Source of the DNA: Algoriphagus zhangzhouensis | GTDB lineage: Bacteria > Bacteroidota > Bacteroidia > Cytophagales > Cyclobacteriaceae | Direction: 5' to 3' | NCBI RefSeq assembly: GCF_900148515.1 | Contig: NZ_FRXN01000001.1 | Span: 1,240,001 to 1,304,000 of the forward strand | DNA: 64,000 nucleotides | Shown: positions 1-9,226 of the stretch, one piece after another | Numbering within the stretch: position 1 is the first letter of the stretch | Layout: every line of letters starts with the position of its first letter | The notes under the pieces: model-generated | Seen by the model: the letters and a program-made list of their open reading frames with translations, nothing else | The model's database searches: none | What the model was told of the DNA's origin: nothing | Program-made: the position numbers and the translations under genes

Positions 1-43
1 TAGCCTGAACAATTCCCAAGGCTTGCTGTCTTAGTGTTGCCAT
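1..43 (-). CDS. Start of a leftward gene cut by the window edge
   Basis: An ATG at 43 on the minus strand opens a frame reading MATLRQQALGIVQA before the window ends. A perfect Bacteroidota -7 box on the same strand (TATTTTTG, 75-82) lies about 30 nt upstream, which supports a real gene start. Only 14 codons are visible, so no function can be assigned. Confidence 0.45.
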   Translation of the reverse strand, partial: MATLRQQALGIVQA

Positions 44-74
44 ATCTACAATTTGCGGTTTAAATTTACCCTAG

Positions 75-82
75 CAAAAATA
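75..82 (-). promoter_or_regulatory. Candidate -7 promoter box for the leftward edge gene
   Basis: The minus strand reads TATTTTTG, matching the Bacteroidota sigma-A -7 consensus TAnnTTTG. It sits about 30 nt before the ATG at 43. No clear -33 TTG is seen at the right distance. Confidence 0.4.
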
Positions 83-221
83 GAAAAATACTTGTTCTAA
101 AAAGCTTTTGATCGATTTTTGAGCTAATTTTTTCAAATTTTTACACTTTTTTCAAAAAAACACGGTCTTTTTCGACCCATCTACCGAAAAAAGTAGCCTT
201 TTCACCCAGATTATTGGAAAA

Positions 222-270
222 TTGAAAACAAAACAAGTTTGATTACCTTTGCATTCTCAAAATCAGGAGG
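222..270 (+). promoter_or_regulatory. mtaB promoter and ribosome binding site
   Basis: TTG (222-224) and TACCTTTG (244-251) are separated by 19 nt and fit the Bacteroidota -33/-7 consensus. AGGAGG (265-270) lies 6 nt before the GTG start at 277. This is an unusually strong Shine-Dalgarno for this window, and it fixes the GTG start. The rest of 83-221 holds no gene that I can see. Confidence 0.7.
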
Positions 271-276
271 AAAATT

Positions 277-1596
277 GTGAAAAAGGTAGCCTTTTATACA
301 CTGGGTTGTAAACTGAATTTCTCAGAAACATCCACTATTAGTAGACAATTTGAAGAAAAGGGGTTTCTGAAAGTCGATTTTCAGGAAAATCCAGACATTT
401 TCATTATCAACACTTGCTCTGTAACGGAGAATGCTGATAAAAAATGTAAGAAGATCGTCAAGGAGGCCAAAAAGATCTCCCCTAATTCTTATGTCGCTAT
501 TATTGGCTGCTATGCTCAGCTCAAGCCAAAAGAGATTTCTGATATCAAAGGAGTTGATGCGGTCTTGGGAGCTGCTGAAAAATTTCGACTGATCGAACTA
601 TTGGGAGATTTTGCCAAAGAGCAGGATGCTAAAGTCTTGTCGAGTGAAATCACAGAAGCAAAGTCTTTCAATAATGCATACTCTATTAATGATAGGACTA
701 GAACGTTTCTAAAAGTTCAGGATGGTTGCAATTATGGCTGTGCTTTTTGTACTATTCCATTGGCTAGAGGAAAAAGCAGAAGTAACACCATTGAGTCTGT
801 TTTGGAATCTGCCAGAGAAATTGCAGGTACTGACGTCAAAGAAGTCGTGCTAACCGGTGTAAACATCGGGGACTTCGGAATAGTGGAGGGAAAAAGGAAT
901 GAGCGTTTTGCTGATTTGGTTTTTGCCTTGGACAATGTGGAAGGAATTGATCGATTCAGAATCTCTTCTATCGAACCAAATTTGCTGACAAACGAAATCA
1001 TCACTTTCGCATCTCATTCCAAGAGATTTGTGCCTCACTTCCACGTCCCTCTTCAATCTGGATCCAACACTATATTAAGGAGAATGGGAAGAAGGTACTT
1101 GAGGGAGCTTTATGAGGATAGAGTATCCAAGATCAAAACCTTGATGGCTCAGGCTTGTATCGGAGTAGATGTGATTGTTGGTTTCCCAGGTGAAACAGAT
1201 GAGCTTTTCTTGGAGACTTACAATTTCCTGAATGAACTTGACATCTCTTATCTCCATGTATTTACCTATTCCGAAAGAGCAAATACTCGAGCAACTGAAA
1301 TGGATGGAATCGTTCCTATGAAAAAGCGAAACGAAAGATCCAAAATGCTGAGAATCCTTTCTGAAAAGAAAAGAAGAAAGTTCTATGAAGAGAACCTTGG
1401 CAAAACCTACACGGTCTTATTTGAGGAAGATGTTGAAGATGGCAAAATGCACGGCTTTACAGAAAACTACATCCGAGTGGCTGCCAAATATGATCCCATG
1501 CTAATCAATGAAACCAAACAAGTCACATTGGATTACATCAATGACTCCGGAAATGTTGAGGTTTTAGAACCAGAATTCATCTACGAAAAACACTGA
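277..1596 (+). CDS. mtaB: tRNA N6-threonylcarbamoyladenosine methylthiotransferase MtaB
   Basis: MtaB is a radical SAM enzyme that converts t6A37 to ms2t6A37 in ANN-decoding tRNAs. Three conserved N-terminal cysteines (Cys11 in TLGCKLN, Cys47 in NTCSVT, Cys78 in GCYAQ) should bind the auxiliary cluster. CNYGCAFC (Cys151, 155, 158) is the radical SAM cluster motif. The GCKLNFSET N-terminus distinguishes MtaB from MiaB. Length (439 aa) is normal. The GTG start is supported by the AGGAGG at 265-270. The gene stands alone with its own promoter and a terminator after it. Confidence 0.95.
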   Translation: MKKVAFYTLGCKLNFSETSTISRQFEEKGFLKVDFQENPDIFIINTCSVTENADKKCKKIVKEAKKISPNSYVAIIGCYAQLKPKEISDIKGVDAVLGAAEKFRLIELLGDFAKEQDAKVLSSEITEAKSFNNAYSINDRTRTFLKVQDGCNYGCAFCTIPLARGKSRSNTIESVLESAREIAGTDVKEVVLTGVNIGDFGIVEGKRNERFADLVFALDNVEGIDRFRISSIEPNLLTNEIITFASHSKRFVPHFHVPLQSGSNTILRRMGRRYLRELYEDRVSKIKTLMAQACIGVDVIVGFPGETDELFLETYNFLNELDISYLHVFTYSERANTRATEMDGIVPMKKRNERSKMLRILSEKKRRKFYEENLGKTYTVLFEEDVEDGKMHGFTENYIRVAAKYDPMLINETKQVTLDYINDSGNVEVLEPEFIYEKH

Positions 1597-1615
1597 TATA
1601 ACCTAAATCAAAAAG

Positions 1616-1650
1616 AAAAGGAAATGGAATTTACTCTGTTTCCTTTTTTC
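1616..1650 (+). terminator. Terminator after mtaB
   Basis: AAAAGGAAA (1616-1624) pairs with TTTCCTTTT (1639-1647) and is followed by more T residues. It lies 20 nt after the mtaB stop. Confidence 0.6.
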
Positions 1651-1760
1651 ATTTAAAGCTGTTTATTGCATTGAGAAAAGAATCTTTTAAAGATTTAAGA
1701 CTACTCGATTTCATTCCTGTCAATTTTTCATAAATTCAACAGAGGTAAAATTCAATTTTT

Positions 1761-3776
1761 GTGAGTAAAAAAAACATCCCTGTTTTAATTAAAGACGAAC
1801 CTTGGCTGGAAGGCTTTGAAAAGGCTGTCCAGGCAAGAATCGACCGATTCCACTCTGCCAAATTTCATATTGAAAATGAGTTTGGGAGTATTTTGGAATT
1901 TGCCAATTTCCATCAATACTATGGAGTGCACTATGAGCCAATCCGAAAAGGTTGGACTTATCGTGAATGGGCACCTGCCGCCCAGCAACTATACTTGATG
2001 GGAGATTTCAATAATTGGGATCGTTACTCTCATCCTTTAAAGAAAAACCGAAGAGGTGACTGGGAGATATTCCTCCCTTACCATGATTACAAAGACAGCT
2101 TTATCCATGAGAGTAAGATCAAAGTTCATGTAGTTGGTGAAAACGGATCAGCTTTGGATAGGATTCCTGCTTACATCACACGAGTAGTCCAAGATGAGGC
2201 ATCTCATGATTTTTCGGGCCAACTCTGGTTTCCTGAAACTCCCTATGAATGGAAAGATCAAAACTTTGATCCCACTGCGTCAACACAAATGCCTTTAATA
2301 TATGAGTGTCATGTTGGAATGGCATTAGAAAAAGAAGGAGTCGGAACCTATCATGAATTCACTCAAGAAATTTTGCCTAGAATCAAAGCTGGAGGATACA
2401 ATGCCATTCAGCTCATGGCAGTAATGGAGCATCCATATTATGGCTCTTTTGGATATCATGTTTCCAACTTCTTTGCACCTTCTTCCCGATTTGGGACACC
2501 AGAGGAATTAAAAGCTCTAATTGACACAGCACATTCGATGGGAATAGCTGTCATCATGGATATTGTTCATTCACACGCTGTGAAAAATGTCAATGAAGGT
2601 CTCAATGAATTTGATGGTAGTAATCATCAATATTTTCATCCTGGAGAAAGAGGTTACCATGAAGGCTGGGACTCCAAATTGTTTGATTACGGCAAATGGG
2701 AAGTCCAGCAATTCCTACTTTCAAATATCCGGTATTGGTTGGATGAGTTTCATTTCGATGGCTTCCGATTCGATGGTGCCACATCCATGCTTTACAAACA
2801 TCATGGTCATGCTGGATTCGAAAGTGCCGAAAGCTATTTCAACGAAGGAGTAGATGAGGATGCTGTTCTATATTTTCAACTAGCAAATACTGTCATCCAT
2901 GAAGTGAAGCCAAAGGCAATTTCGATCGCAGAAGAAGTGAGCGGAATGCCCGGACTTTGCCGCCAAGTCGATGATGGAGGCCTCGGTTTTGATTTCAGGC
3001 TAGCCATGGGGATTCCTGACTTTTGGATCAAAACTCTCAAGCATAAGAAAGATGAGGAGTGGGACATGTTCGAAATATGGCACGAGCTCACCAATCGTCC
3101 AGCAAAGGAAAAATCAATTGCCTATGCAGAAAGTCATGACCAGGCCTTGGTGGGAGACAAAAGCATTGCATTCTGGCTCATGGATAAGGAAATGTACTTT
3201 TCTATGTCAGTCCTTCAGCAAAACCTTACCATCGATAGAGGGATCTCTCTTCATAAAATGATCAGGTTGATCACCCTAACGCTTGGTGGAGAGGGATATC
3301 TCAATTTTATTGGAAATGAATTTGGACATCCTGAATGGGTGGATTTTCCTAGAGAAGGAAATAATTGGAGCTATCAATATGCCCGTAGGCAATGGTCACT
3401 AGTGGACACAGAACATTTGCGCTACCAACAACTTAATGAATGGGACAAGGAAATAATTGGTTTGGCAAACAATTACAAAATCCCGGCTTCTCCACCAGCG
3501 ATTCAATTGTATTTGGATCCGGATAAAAAAATTCTTGCCTACCAAAGAGCGGACTTGATTTTTATTTTCTCTTTCCACCCTACCGAGTCCTATTTCGGAT
3601 ACCCAATTCCTTTGCCGGAAGGAGGAGAATATAAAATCATTTTAGAATCAGATGAGAAAAGGTTCGGGGGATTCGAAAGGCTGGATATGGACATCAACTA
3701 TTCCACTGATGAAAAGTCGAACATCCATGTTTACCTTCCCAATCGAGCAGCGATGGTATTGAAGAAGATCAATTAA
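1761..3776 (+). CDS. glgB: 1,4-alpha-glucan branching enzyme (GH13_8-like)
   Basis: The enzyme transfers alpha-1,4 chains to alpha-1,6 branch points in glycogen. An N-terminal CBM48 region (about 60-150) precedes the GH13 barrel. Visible catalytic residues are the nucleophile Asp338 (FRFDGATSM), the acid Glu391 (IAEEVSGM) and Asp460 (AESHDQA). The stretch YFHPGERGYHEGWDSKLF and the YKHHG that follows resemble eukaryotic (GBE1/SBE, GH13_8) enzymes more than E. coli GlgB, and the 671-aa length also fits that group. The start is GTG. A GNAT gene follows after 2 nt, so the two are probably cotranscribed. No other glycogen gene is nearby. Confidence 0.93.
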   Translation: MSKKNIPVLIKDEPWLEGFEKAVQARIDRFHSAKFHIENEFGSILEFANFHQYYGVHYEPIRKGWTYREWAPAAQQLYLMGDFNNWDRYSHPLKKNRRGDWEIFLPYHDYKDSFIHESKIKVHVVGENGSALDRIPAYITRVVQDEASHDFSGQLWFPETPYEWKDQNFDPTASTQMPLIYECHVGMALEKEGVGTYHEFTQEILPRIKAGGYNAIQLMAVMEHPYYGSFGYHVSNFFAPSSRFGTPEELKALIDTAHSMGIAVIMDIVHSHAVKNVNEGLNEFDGSNHQYFHPGERGYHEGWDSKLFDYGKWEVQQFLLSNIRYWLDEFHFDGFRFDGATSMLYKHHGHAGFESAESYFNEGVDEDAVLYFQLANTVIHEVKPKAISIAEEVSGMPGLCRQVDDGGLGFDFRLAMGIPDFWIKTLKHKKDEEWDMFEIWHELTNRPAKEKSIAYAESHDQALVGDKSIAFWLMDKEMYFSMSVLQQNLTIDRGISLHKMIRLITLTLGGEGYLNFIGNEFGHPEWVDFPREGNNWSYQYARRQWSLVDTEHLRYQQLNEWDKEIIGLANNYKIPASPPAIQLYLDPDKKILAYQRADLIFIFSFHPTESYFGYPIPLPEGGEYKIILESDEKRFGGFERLDMDINYSTDEKSNIHVYLPNRAAMVLKKIN

Positions 3777-3778
3777 TC

Positions 3779-4378
3779 ATGTTCGATTTTGATTTCAATA
3801 AAGATTACATCCTAGAAGATGAAAGAGTCAAATTGAGTCCTCTTCAAATTGACAATGTTTCAGACTTGTTGGAAATAGCAAATGAGCCAGATATCTGGAA
3901 TTACTCCTTTATAAAAGGAAATGGTGAGAAAAAACTGAGAAATTATATCGCAGGGGCTATCAACCAAAGGCATAATCAAAAGGAATATCCCTTCATTGTC
4001 TTTGACAAGCAGACCAACCAGTACGCTGGATGCACGAGATATTGCGAAATCTCACCCAATATCCAATCCATTCGATTGGGCTACACTTGGTATGGGGAAA
4101 GGTTTAGAGGAACAGGCCTCAACAAGCATTGCAAATATTTACTTTTTCAATTTGCTTTCGAAAAAATGGGAGCCGAACGTATAGGTCTTGCAGCCTATTC
4201 TGAAAATCTCAGAAGTATAGCCGCCATGGAAAGTGTCGGTTGCAAAAAAGAAGGAGTTTTCCGAGGCATCTTTCCTTCTTTGGATGGAAAAGGACGAACT
4301 GATGCGGTGCTATTAAGCATTTTAAAACCAGAGTGGGAAAAGCATGTAAAACATGTATTGAGGGGCAAACTCACCTAA
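3779..4378 (+). CDS. GNAT family N-acetyltransferase (RimJ/RimL-like)
   Basis: This 199-aa protein has the acetyltransferase 3 layout: a beta-strand core and an acetyl-CoA loop ERFRGTGLNKH (about 109-119), then an ENLRSIAAMESVGCKKEGVFRG segment typical of RimJ/RimL-like enzymes, here split as ENLRSIAAMESVG and KKEGVFRG. The substrate is unknown. It starts 2 nt after the glgB stop, which implies a shared transcript, although a role in glycogen metabolism is not established for such pairs. Confidence 0.85.
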   Translation: MFDFDFNKDYILEDERVKLSPLQIDNVSDLLEIANEPDIWNYSFIKGNGEKKLRNYIAGAINQRHNQKEYPFIVFDKQTNQYAGCTRYCEISPNIQSIRLGYTWYGERFRGTGLNKHCKYLLFQFAFEKMGAERIGLAAYSENLRSIAAMESVGCKKEGVFRGIFPSLDGKGRTDAVLLSILKPEWEKHVKHVLRGKLT

Positions 4379-4479
4379 TTTTAAAATTTCCTTGCCCTAT
4401 TCTACTCTTAAAACCTAGTAGGCTTAATTCTTTATTAACTTTTATTTGATTTGAACTTTTAGGGTCATTGATCAAACTT

Positions 4480-4517
4480 TTTGGGTTATTCCCAAATTGG
4501 TTGACATGGTAATTTTG
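4480..4517 (+). promoter_or_regulatory. Candidate nitroreductase promoter with inverted repeat
   Basis: TAATTTTG (4510-4517) matches the -7 consensus TAnnTTTG. An inverted repeat TTTGGG-N5-CCCAAA (4480-4496) lies where a -33 element or operator would be. The spacing from its TTTG to the -7 box is long (26 nt), so an activator may be needed. The rest of 4379-4614 shows no gene. Confidence 0.4.
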
Positions 4518-4614
4518 TATCGTAAGTTTCATCGAAGGCGCTTACAATTTTAATTAAAAGACAGATACATTTTCCATCTCTGAGAGAGACTTCTCTCGTT
4601 TAATCGACAATACC

Positions 4615-5214
4615 ATGAAAGTAGTAGAATTAGCAAATCAACGATACGCTACTAAAAGATTTGACTCCAGTAAGCAAATCCCAAAAGAACATATTGAAAA
4701 CCTTAAGGAGGTTTTGAGACTTGCTCCATCCTCTATCAATATTCAACCTTGGCAATTCACATTTATAGAGAATCCTGAACTCAAGGCTGAGTTAGCGAAA
4801 GTTTCACTTCACAATGAAGAAAAAATCAACCAAGCTAATTTATTGGTGGTATTCAGTGTAGCAGATGATTTGGATGAATTCCAAAAAGTAGTTGAATCTT
4901 CTTTGCCTCAAGGACTGGTTGACTGGTACAACTCTATCAGAAAAACCCTTCCAGAATCTGAACTGAAAAACTGGTTTGCTAAGCAAGTTTACATTGCACT
5001 AGGTGTAGGATTGAGTGCTTGCGTGGCAATGGGACTTGACTCTACTCCAATGGAAGGAATTGAAGGTGATAAATATCAGGAGATTCTAAACCATAAAAGC
5101 TATAAGCCAATTTTAGCACTCGCAGTTGGATACCACTCTGAGGAAGATAGAAATAGAGTTGAAGTAACTCCTAAAAGCAGAAGAGCTGCTGAGGATGTAA
5201 TCATCTCACTATAA
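4615..5214 (+). CDS. NfsB-like FMN nitroreductase
   Basis: The protein probably reduces nitro or quinone compounds with NAD(P)H. Its N-terminus follows the NfsB pattern, with Arg10 and Lys14 in the positions that hold the FMN phosphate, and LAPSSINIQPWQF (36-48) matches the flavin-binding segment. At 199 aa it is slightly shorter than E. coli NfsB (217). hchA follows after 12 nt, so the pair probably forms a detoxification operon. The physiological substrate cannot be told from sequence. Confidence 0.9.
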   Translation: MKVVELANQRYATKRFDSSKQIPKEHIENLKEVLRLAPSSINIQPWQFTFIENPELKAELAKVSLHNEEKINQANLLVVFSVADDLDEFQKVVESSLPQGLVDWYNSIRKTLPESELKNWFAKQVYIALGVGLSACVAMGLDSTPMEGIEGDKYQEILNHKSYKPILALAVGYHSEEDRNRVEVTPKSRRAAEDVIISL

Positions 5215-5226
5215 CACTTCAAATTT

Positions 5227-6078
5227 ATGTTTTGCAAGTTAATTGGAGCTAATCCAACGGAAGTTCGGAAAGGAGTATTTTCTCCTTCCAAGCTTGCCTT
5301 AAAAATGGCCGTAGAAAATACAACTGATTTCAAAGCTATCAAATTCCAAAAATCTGCTGACTCCAAAAGTCAAAAGATATTGGTAATCGGAACTGAGGAA
5401 GATCTATTGGAAATGAAAAATGGAAAGAATTTCTTAACCGGGAATCATCCAGTAGAAACCTTCCTTCCCATTTTGCATTTTCAAAATGCAGGTTTTGGAA
5501 TTGACATTGCGACTCCTACCGGCAAAGCTATGAAAATCGAAGAATGGGCTCTCCCACTTGAGGATAAAGCGGTTATGGATCTTTTTGGAAAATTGAAACC
5601 TCAGATGGATGCTCCACTTTCACTGAACAGGATCATGGAAAACCCCGAGAACCTTTCCAAATACGTTGGGATTTTCATCCCAGGTGGTCACGGAGCAGTC
5701 ATAGACTTACCTACCAATAAAGATGTTGGTTCAGCTATCAATTGGGGTTTAGAAAATGATAAGTTTCTGGTTTCTATTTGTCATGGCCCTGCAGCTTTTC
5801 TAGCTGCCAAAAGCGAAAATAATAGATACCTTTTAGATGGGTATCAAATCGCTGCCTTCCCCGATAGTTTAGACAAGATTCTTCCTCCCACCGGCTATCT
5901 ACCCGGAAAAATGCCTTGGTATTTTGGAGAAAAGCTAAATGAATTGGGTGTTAAAATCGTGAATAAAAGTGCAAATGGAGCTGTTGAGATTGATCGAAAA
6001 GTAATCACAGGAGATAGTCCCAAAGCTGCAAATAAACTAGGACAAGTGGCTGCTGAAGCTATTCTAAACTCCTTATAA
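5227..6078 (+). CDS. hchA: Hsp31-type glyoxalase III / protein deglycase
   Basis: This is a DJ-1/PfpI superfamily protein of the Hsp31 (HchA) branch, which converts methylglyoxal to lactate without cofactor and also acts as a holding chaperone. With the start at 5227 the catalytic residues take the E. coli HchA numbers: Glu77 (GNHPVET), Cys185 and His186 (SICHGPAA). Length is 283 aa, as in E. coli. The matching numbering supports the start. It is the second gene after the nitroreductase and is followed by a convergent AraC gene. Confidence 0.93.
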   Translation: MFCKLIGANPTEVRKGVFSPSKLALKMAVENTTDFKAIKFQKSADSKSQKILVIGTEEDLLEMKNGKNFLTGNHPVETFLPILHFQNAGFGIDIATPTGKAMKIEEWALPLEDKAVMDLFGKLKPQMDAPLSLNRIMENPENLSKYVGIFIPGGHGAVIDLPTNKDVGSAINWGLENDKFLVSICHGPAAFLAAKSENNRYLLDGYQIAAFPDSLDKILPPTGYLPGKMPWYFGEKLNELGVKIVNKSANGAVEIDRKVITGDSPKAANKLGQVAAEAILNSL

Positions 6079-6111
6079 GTGATTTTTAAACGAGTTTGCT
6101 CTCTACCCTAT

Positions 6112-6141
6112 AAAAAAGCCCGGAAGAAATCTTTCGGGCTT
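6112..6141 (-). terminator. Terminator between hchA and the AraC gene
   Basis: AAGCCCGGAAG (6116-6126) and CTTTCGGGCTT (6131-6141) form an 11-bp stem with one wobble pair and a 4-nt loop. The T run lies on the minus strand, so it serves the AraC gene best. The stem may also stop hchA readthrough. Confidence 0.75.
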
Positions 6142-6173
6142 AACTATTTCAAATATAAGTAGTTATTACTAGA

Positions 6174-7142
6174 CTAAATTTCACTAGGCAGGACACCAAA
6201 CTCCCCTTTGAAAGCTTTCGAAAATTGACTGAGATTCGAATAGCCGATTAAATATCCAGTTTCAGAAATAGAATATTTTTTCTCGGATAACATCTGGCGA
6301 GCGACTTCCATTTTATTCTTAAACAGGTACTTATGAGGTGTCACGCCAAATACTTGGTTAAACAATCGCTTGAATTTTGAAAGACTCATTGTGACTAAAT
6401 CTGCCATTTCTTCAACTGATATATCTTCCAATGGATCCATATCCAGTTTACCCTGAAGCTTTTTGAGTCTATCGAAATCATCTGGATGTACATTAGTTGG
6501 CTTACTAGCTTTAAGATCTCTCAATTCTAATTTTTCAAAGAAATGATTTAAGAGCTGAAGACAACCTGAAAATAACTGCAATCGACTGGATGTTTTTATA
6601 TCCAATTCCTCAATGAGATATTTGAATTTAAAATCCATTCCTTCTGAGAAATAAATCGGCTCTTCCTTAGAGAAGTAAGATTTTAATTCAGGGCTTCTTT
6701 CTCCAAACACATTGTCCATTAACCATTCTTTGGTAAATCCAACCTGAAATAATTTTATCTGATCATTTGCTGGAAACTCAAGAAATGAAGCAGCACTTGA
6801 GGAAATTAAAATAACACTAACACTATCAAAATTGAATTCAAAAATCTTCTCACCAACCTGATGACTCACCTGTGAATTGCTGAGATAAAAATTGATATTA
6901 AATAGGTGATTGCTCTTTTGCTCAAGGATGGATAACCTAAGTGGCTTTTTTAGATTAAAATCCATTTGCTGTGCCCAAAAACCATCCTGAAAAATAAAAT
7001 ATTCGAGTTCTCCCAATCCAAAAAGGGAGTTTAGGACAAACTTTTCCCCAATCTTTTCTCCAACTCCTTCTTTTGCCAATTGATCAAACCAAAGATCAGG
7101 GCTTTCCATAGGAAAAGTTATACGGGTAATTTCAGAACTCAT
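6174..7142 (-). CDS. AraC family transcriptional regulator
   Basis: The C-terminal region (about 225-322) is a double helix-turn-helix with the typical SLSKFKRLFNQVFGVTPHKY and YSNLSQFSKAFKGEFGVLPSEI pattern, here divided for length into SLSKFKRLFNQVFG, TPHKY and SQFSKAFKGEFGVLP. The first 200 residues form an unrecognised effector domain. It faces hchA and may control local stress genes, but the sequence gives no direct proof. Confidence 0.88.
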   Translation of the reverse strand: MSSEITRITFPMESPDLWFDQLAKEGVGEKIGEKFVLNSLFGLGELEYFIFQDGFWAQQMDFNLKKPLRLSILEQKSNHLFNINFYLSNSQVSHQVGEKIFEFNFDSVSVILISSSAASFLEFPANDQIKLFQVGFTKEWLMDNVFGERSPELKSYFSKEEPIYFSEGMDFKFKYLIEELDIKTSSRLQLFSGCLQLLNHFFEKLELRDLKASKPTNVHPDDFDRLKKLQGKLDMDPLEDISVEEMADLVTMSLSKFKRLFNQVFGVTPHKYLFKNKMEVARQMLSEKKYSISETGYLIGYSNLSQFSKAFKGEFGVLPSEI

Positions 7143-7257
7143 TTAGGTTTTTTGGATACTTTTCACAAAGTAAGGAAATTTGAATATCATGAGAATCAAC
7201 GTCCTAAATTATTAATTCAATCAAATAAATAGAGCATCTGAATAAAAATCCACAATC

Positions 7258-7695
7258 ATGAAACTTCAAATTATTCAACCAGAAATAGATTCTCAATCTG
7301 AAATTTTTAATAATCCGACAGGAAAACAACTTTTGGAAATCTATGAAGGCTACTATCCTACCATTGGATTTAATCAGCCATGGGTAGGCTATGCCATTTT
7401 GGATCAGGATAAATTGGTCGGTAGTTGCGGCTTTACAGGTAAACCCCAAGAAGGAAAAGTGGAACTGGCCTATTGGACTTTTGAAGAATTTGAAGGAAAA
7501 GGAATTGCCTCATTTGCATGTAAAAGCCTAATTGAAATCGCTTTAGAGGAGAATCCCGAAATTACTATCATTGCTAAAACGGCCCCTGAAAAAAATGCTT
7601 CCACGCGCATTTTGGAGAAAAACGATTTTGTCTTTACCGAAATTATCCAAGACCATGAAATCGGAGATGCTTGGCTTTGGACAAAAGCTCCTTAA
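7258..7695 (+). CDS. GNAT family N-acetyltransferase
   Basis: This 145-aa protein has a GNAT core: GSCGFTGKPQEGKVELAYWT followed by the acetyl-CoA loop EFEGKGIASFACKSLI and the AKTAPEKNASTRILEKNDF tail typical of the RimJ-like group. It is divergent from the AraC gene, with 115 nt between the starts. The substrate is unknown. Confidence 0.85.
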   Translation: MKLQIIQPEIDSQSEIFNNPTGKQLLEIYEGYYPTIGFNQPWVGYAILDQDKLVGSCGFTGKPQEGKVELAYWTFEEFEGKGIASFACKSLIEIALEENPEITIIAKTAPEKNASTRILEKNDFVFTEIIQDHEIGDAWLWTKAP

Positions 7696-7787
7696 AGTCA
7701 AATTATAAAAAAGGTTAAAAATCAATAGGTTAACCCAATAGAATATTAGTCTCTACGTTCGTTGGATATTCAACAAACTGGGAGCCC

Positions 7788-8603
7788 ATGATCTATTTTG
7801 CTAAGAATTTTTACGTCATTTTCCTTTTTACAATCCTTAGTTGTTCAGGAAATTCAGGTTCATTCAATTATGCTAGTGAAGAAGGAGTCTCTAATTTAGC
7901 TGAGGCAGAATATTTAGATCCAGCCACTGAACCCACTTCAGAACCAATAGATCAAATTGAAAGAAAGCTGATCACGGAAGGAAGAGTTAGCTTTGAAACA
8001 TCTGACATAGAAACTTCCAGAGCCAAGATTTTGCAAGCCGTCAACAAATACAAGGCTTACATTTCTTCAGATGAGGAATTCAATTATTCCGAGGAATTAC
8101 GAAATACCATTACCGTTAGGATCCCCTCTGAAAATTTTGATTACTTCCTCTCGGAGGCCACAAAAGGTGTAGAAAAATTCGAATCCAAAGAAATCAATGT
8201 CAGAGACGTTACTGAGGAATTTTTGGATGTGCAGGCTAGGCTCAAGACAAAAAAAGAATTGGAAACGCGCTATTTGGAGCTTTTAAAAAAGGCTGACTCT
8301 GTAAGTGATATGCTTGAAATTGAACGGCAGATTGGTCAATTAAGATCTGAGATAGAATCCATAGAAGGAAGATTGAATTATCTACAAAATAGAGTTTCAT
8401 TTTCAACTTTAACTCTCACATTAATTCAAAGGTCATCCAAAGAGAATGAGTTTGGTAAAAAGTTTAAAAATGGATTTGTCAATGGCTGGAATAACTTCAT
8501 ATACTTCTTTGTGGTTTTGACCAATATTTGGCCATTTATATTGGTTATGGTGATTATGATTTATGGAATTATCTGGTATTCGAAAAAGAAGAAAAAGTCC
8601 TAG
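7788..8603 (+). CDS. DUF4349 lipoprotein with C-terminal membrane helix
   Basis: The N-terminus is a lipoprotein signal with lipobox TILSC (Cys19). The centre (about 65-215) matches DUF4349, including the coiled-coil-like segment around KKELETRYLELLKKADSVSD and the end motif RVSFSTLTLTL. A hydrophobic helix at about 232-262 and a KKKKK tail end the protein. Function is unknown for this family. It is likely held in the membrane at both ends. Confidence 0.85.
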   Translation: MIYFAKNFYVIFLFTILSCSGNSGSFNYASEEGVSNLAEAEYLDPATEPTSEPIDQIERKLITEGRVSFETSDIETSRAKILQAVNKYKAYISSDEEFNYSEELRNTITVRIPSENFDYFLSEATKGVEKFESKEINVRDVTEEFLDVQARLKTKKELETRYLELLKKADSVSDMLEIERQIGQLRSEIESIEGRLNYLQNRVSFSTLTLTLIQRSSKENEFGKKFKNGFVNGWNNFIYFFVVLTNIWPFILVMVIMIYGIIWYSKKKKKS

Positions 8604-8675
8604 GCTATTTATTCTAAAGAGGTTTTGGATTGGTTTAAGGATTGTTCCGTAAATTCAAGGTAACGCTCCCAAAAT

Positions 8676-9050
8676 ATGAAAACCAACATTCCTTCCGATT
8701 GCGGAAACTCTCCTAAAAACAAACTGATCGCTGATCTAACGATCGCATTTGTAGGCTATGAACTCAATAAAGTCGAGCCATTTTTGGATGAGGATATCCA
8801 ATGGACTTTGGTAGGCGACATTACAATCGATGGTAAAAAGGAGTTCTTGGAATCATTGAGCCAAATGATTTCCAATCCAGCATCCGAACTGGAGATATTT
8901 CAAATCGTCACCCATGGAAAATCCGCGGCTGTTAATGGAAAAATGAAAATGAAGGATGGAAGTCAGTATGGCTTTGCGGATTTCTATATTTTTTCAAGTG
9001 CCTCATTCAAAAAAGTGAAATCAATTACCTCCTATGTACAGGCTATTTAA
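8676..9050 (+). CDS. NTF2-like / SnoaL-type small protein
   Basis: This 124-aa protein has the cone-fold pattern of an N-terminal helix pair (KLIADLTIAFVGYELNKVEP), FLDEDIQWTLVGD, and later strands AAVNGKMKMKDGSQYGFADFY. Such folds bind small ligands or act as enzymes, and no active-site set could be identified. It stands alone. Confidence 0.65.
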   Translation: MKTNIPSDCGNSPKNKLIADLTIAFVGYELNKVEPFLDEDIQWTLVGDITIDGKKEFLESLSQMISNPASELEIFQIVTHGKSAAVNGKMKMKDGSQYGFADFYIFSSASFKKVKSITSYVQAI

Positions 9051-9175
9051 GAGGAAAGCCCGAGAATAGTCCTTCTATTTCTGCAAACGTTCATTTAATT
9101 ATTCCATTTATCCATTTTTTCCACCGAATAGGCAAAGCAATTCATAAAAATTAGTCTGGTGCCCTAGGATTCCAA

Positions 9176-9183
9176 TATATTTG
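9176..9183 (+). promoter_or_regulatory. Candidate -7 box for the cytochrome lipoprotein gene
   Basis: TATATTTG fits TAnnTTTG and lies 43 nt before the ATG at 9227. A weak TTAG at 9151-9154 is at -33 distance. Confidence 0.5.
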
Positions 9184-9226
9184 TCGATAGACAATTCATT
9201 AAATATTCAATTACTTTTCTGTTTCA

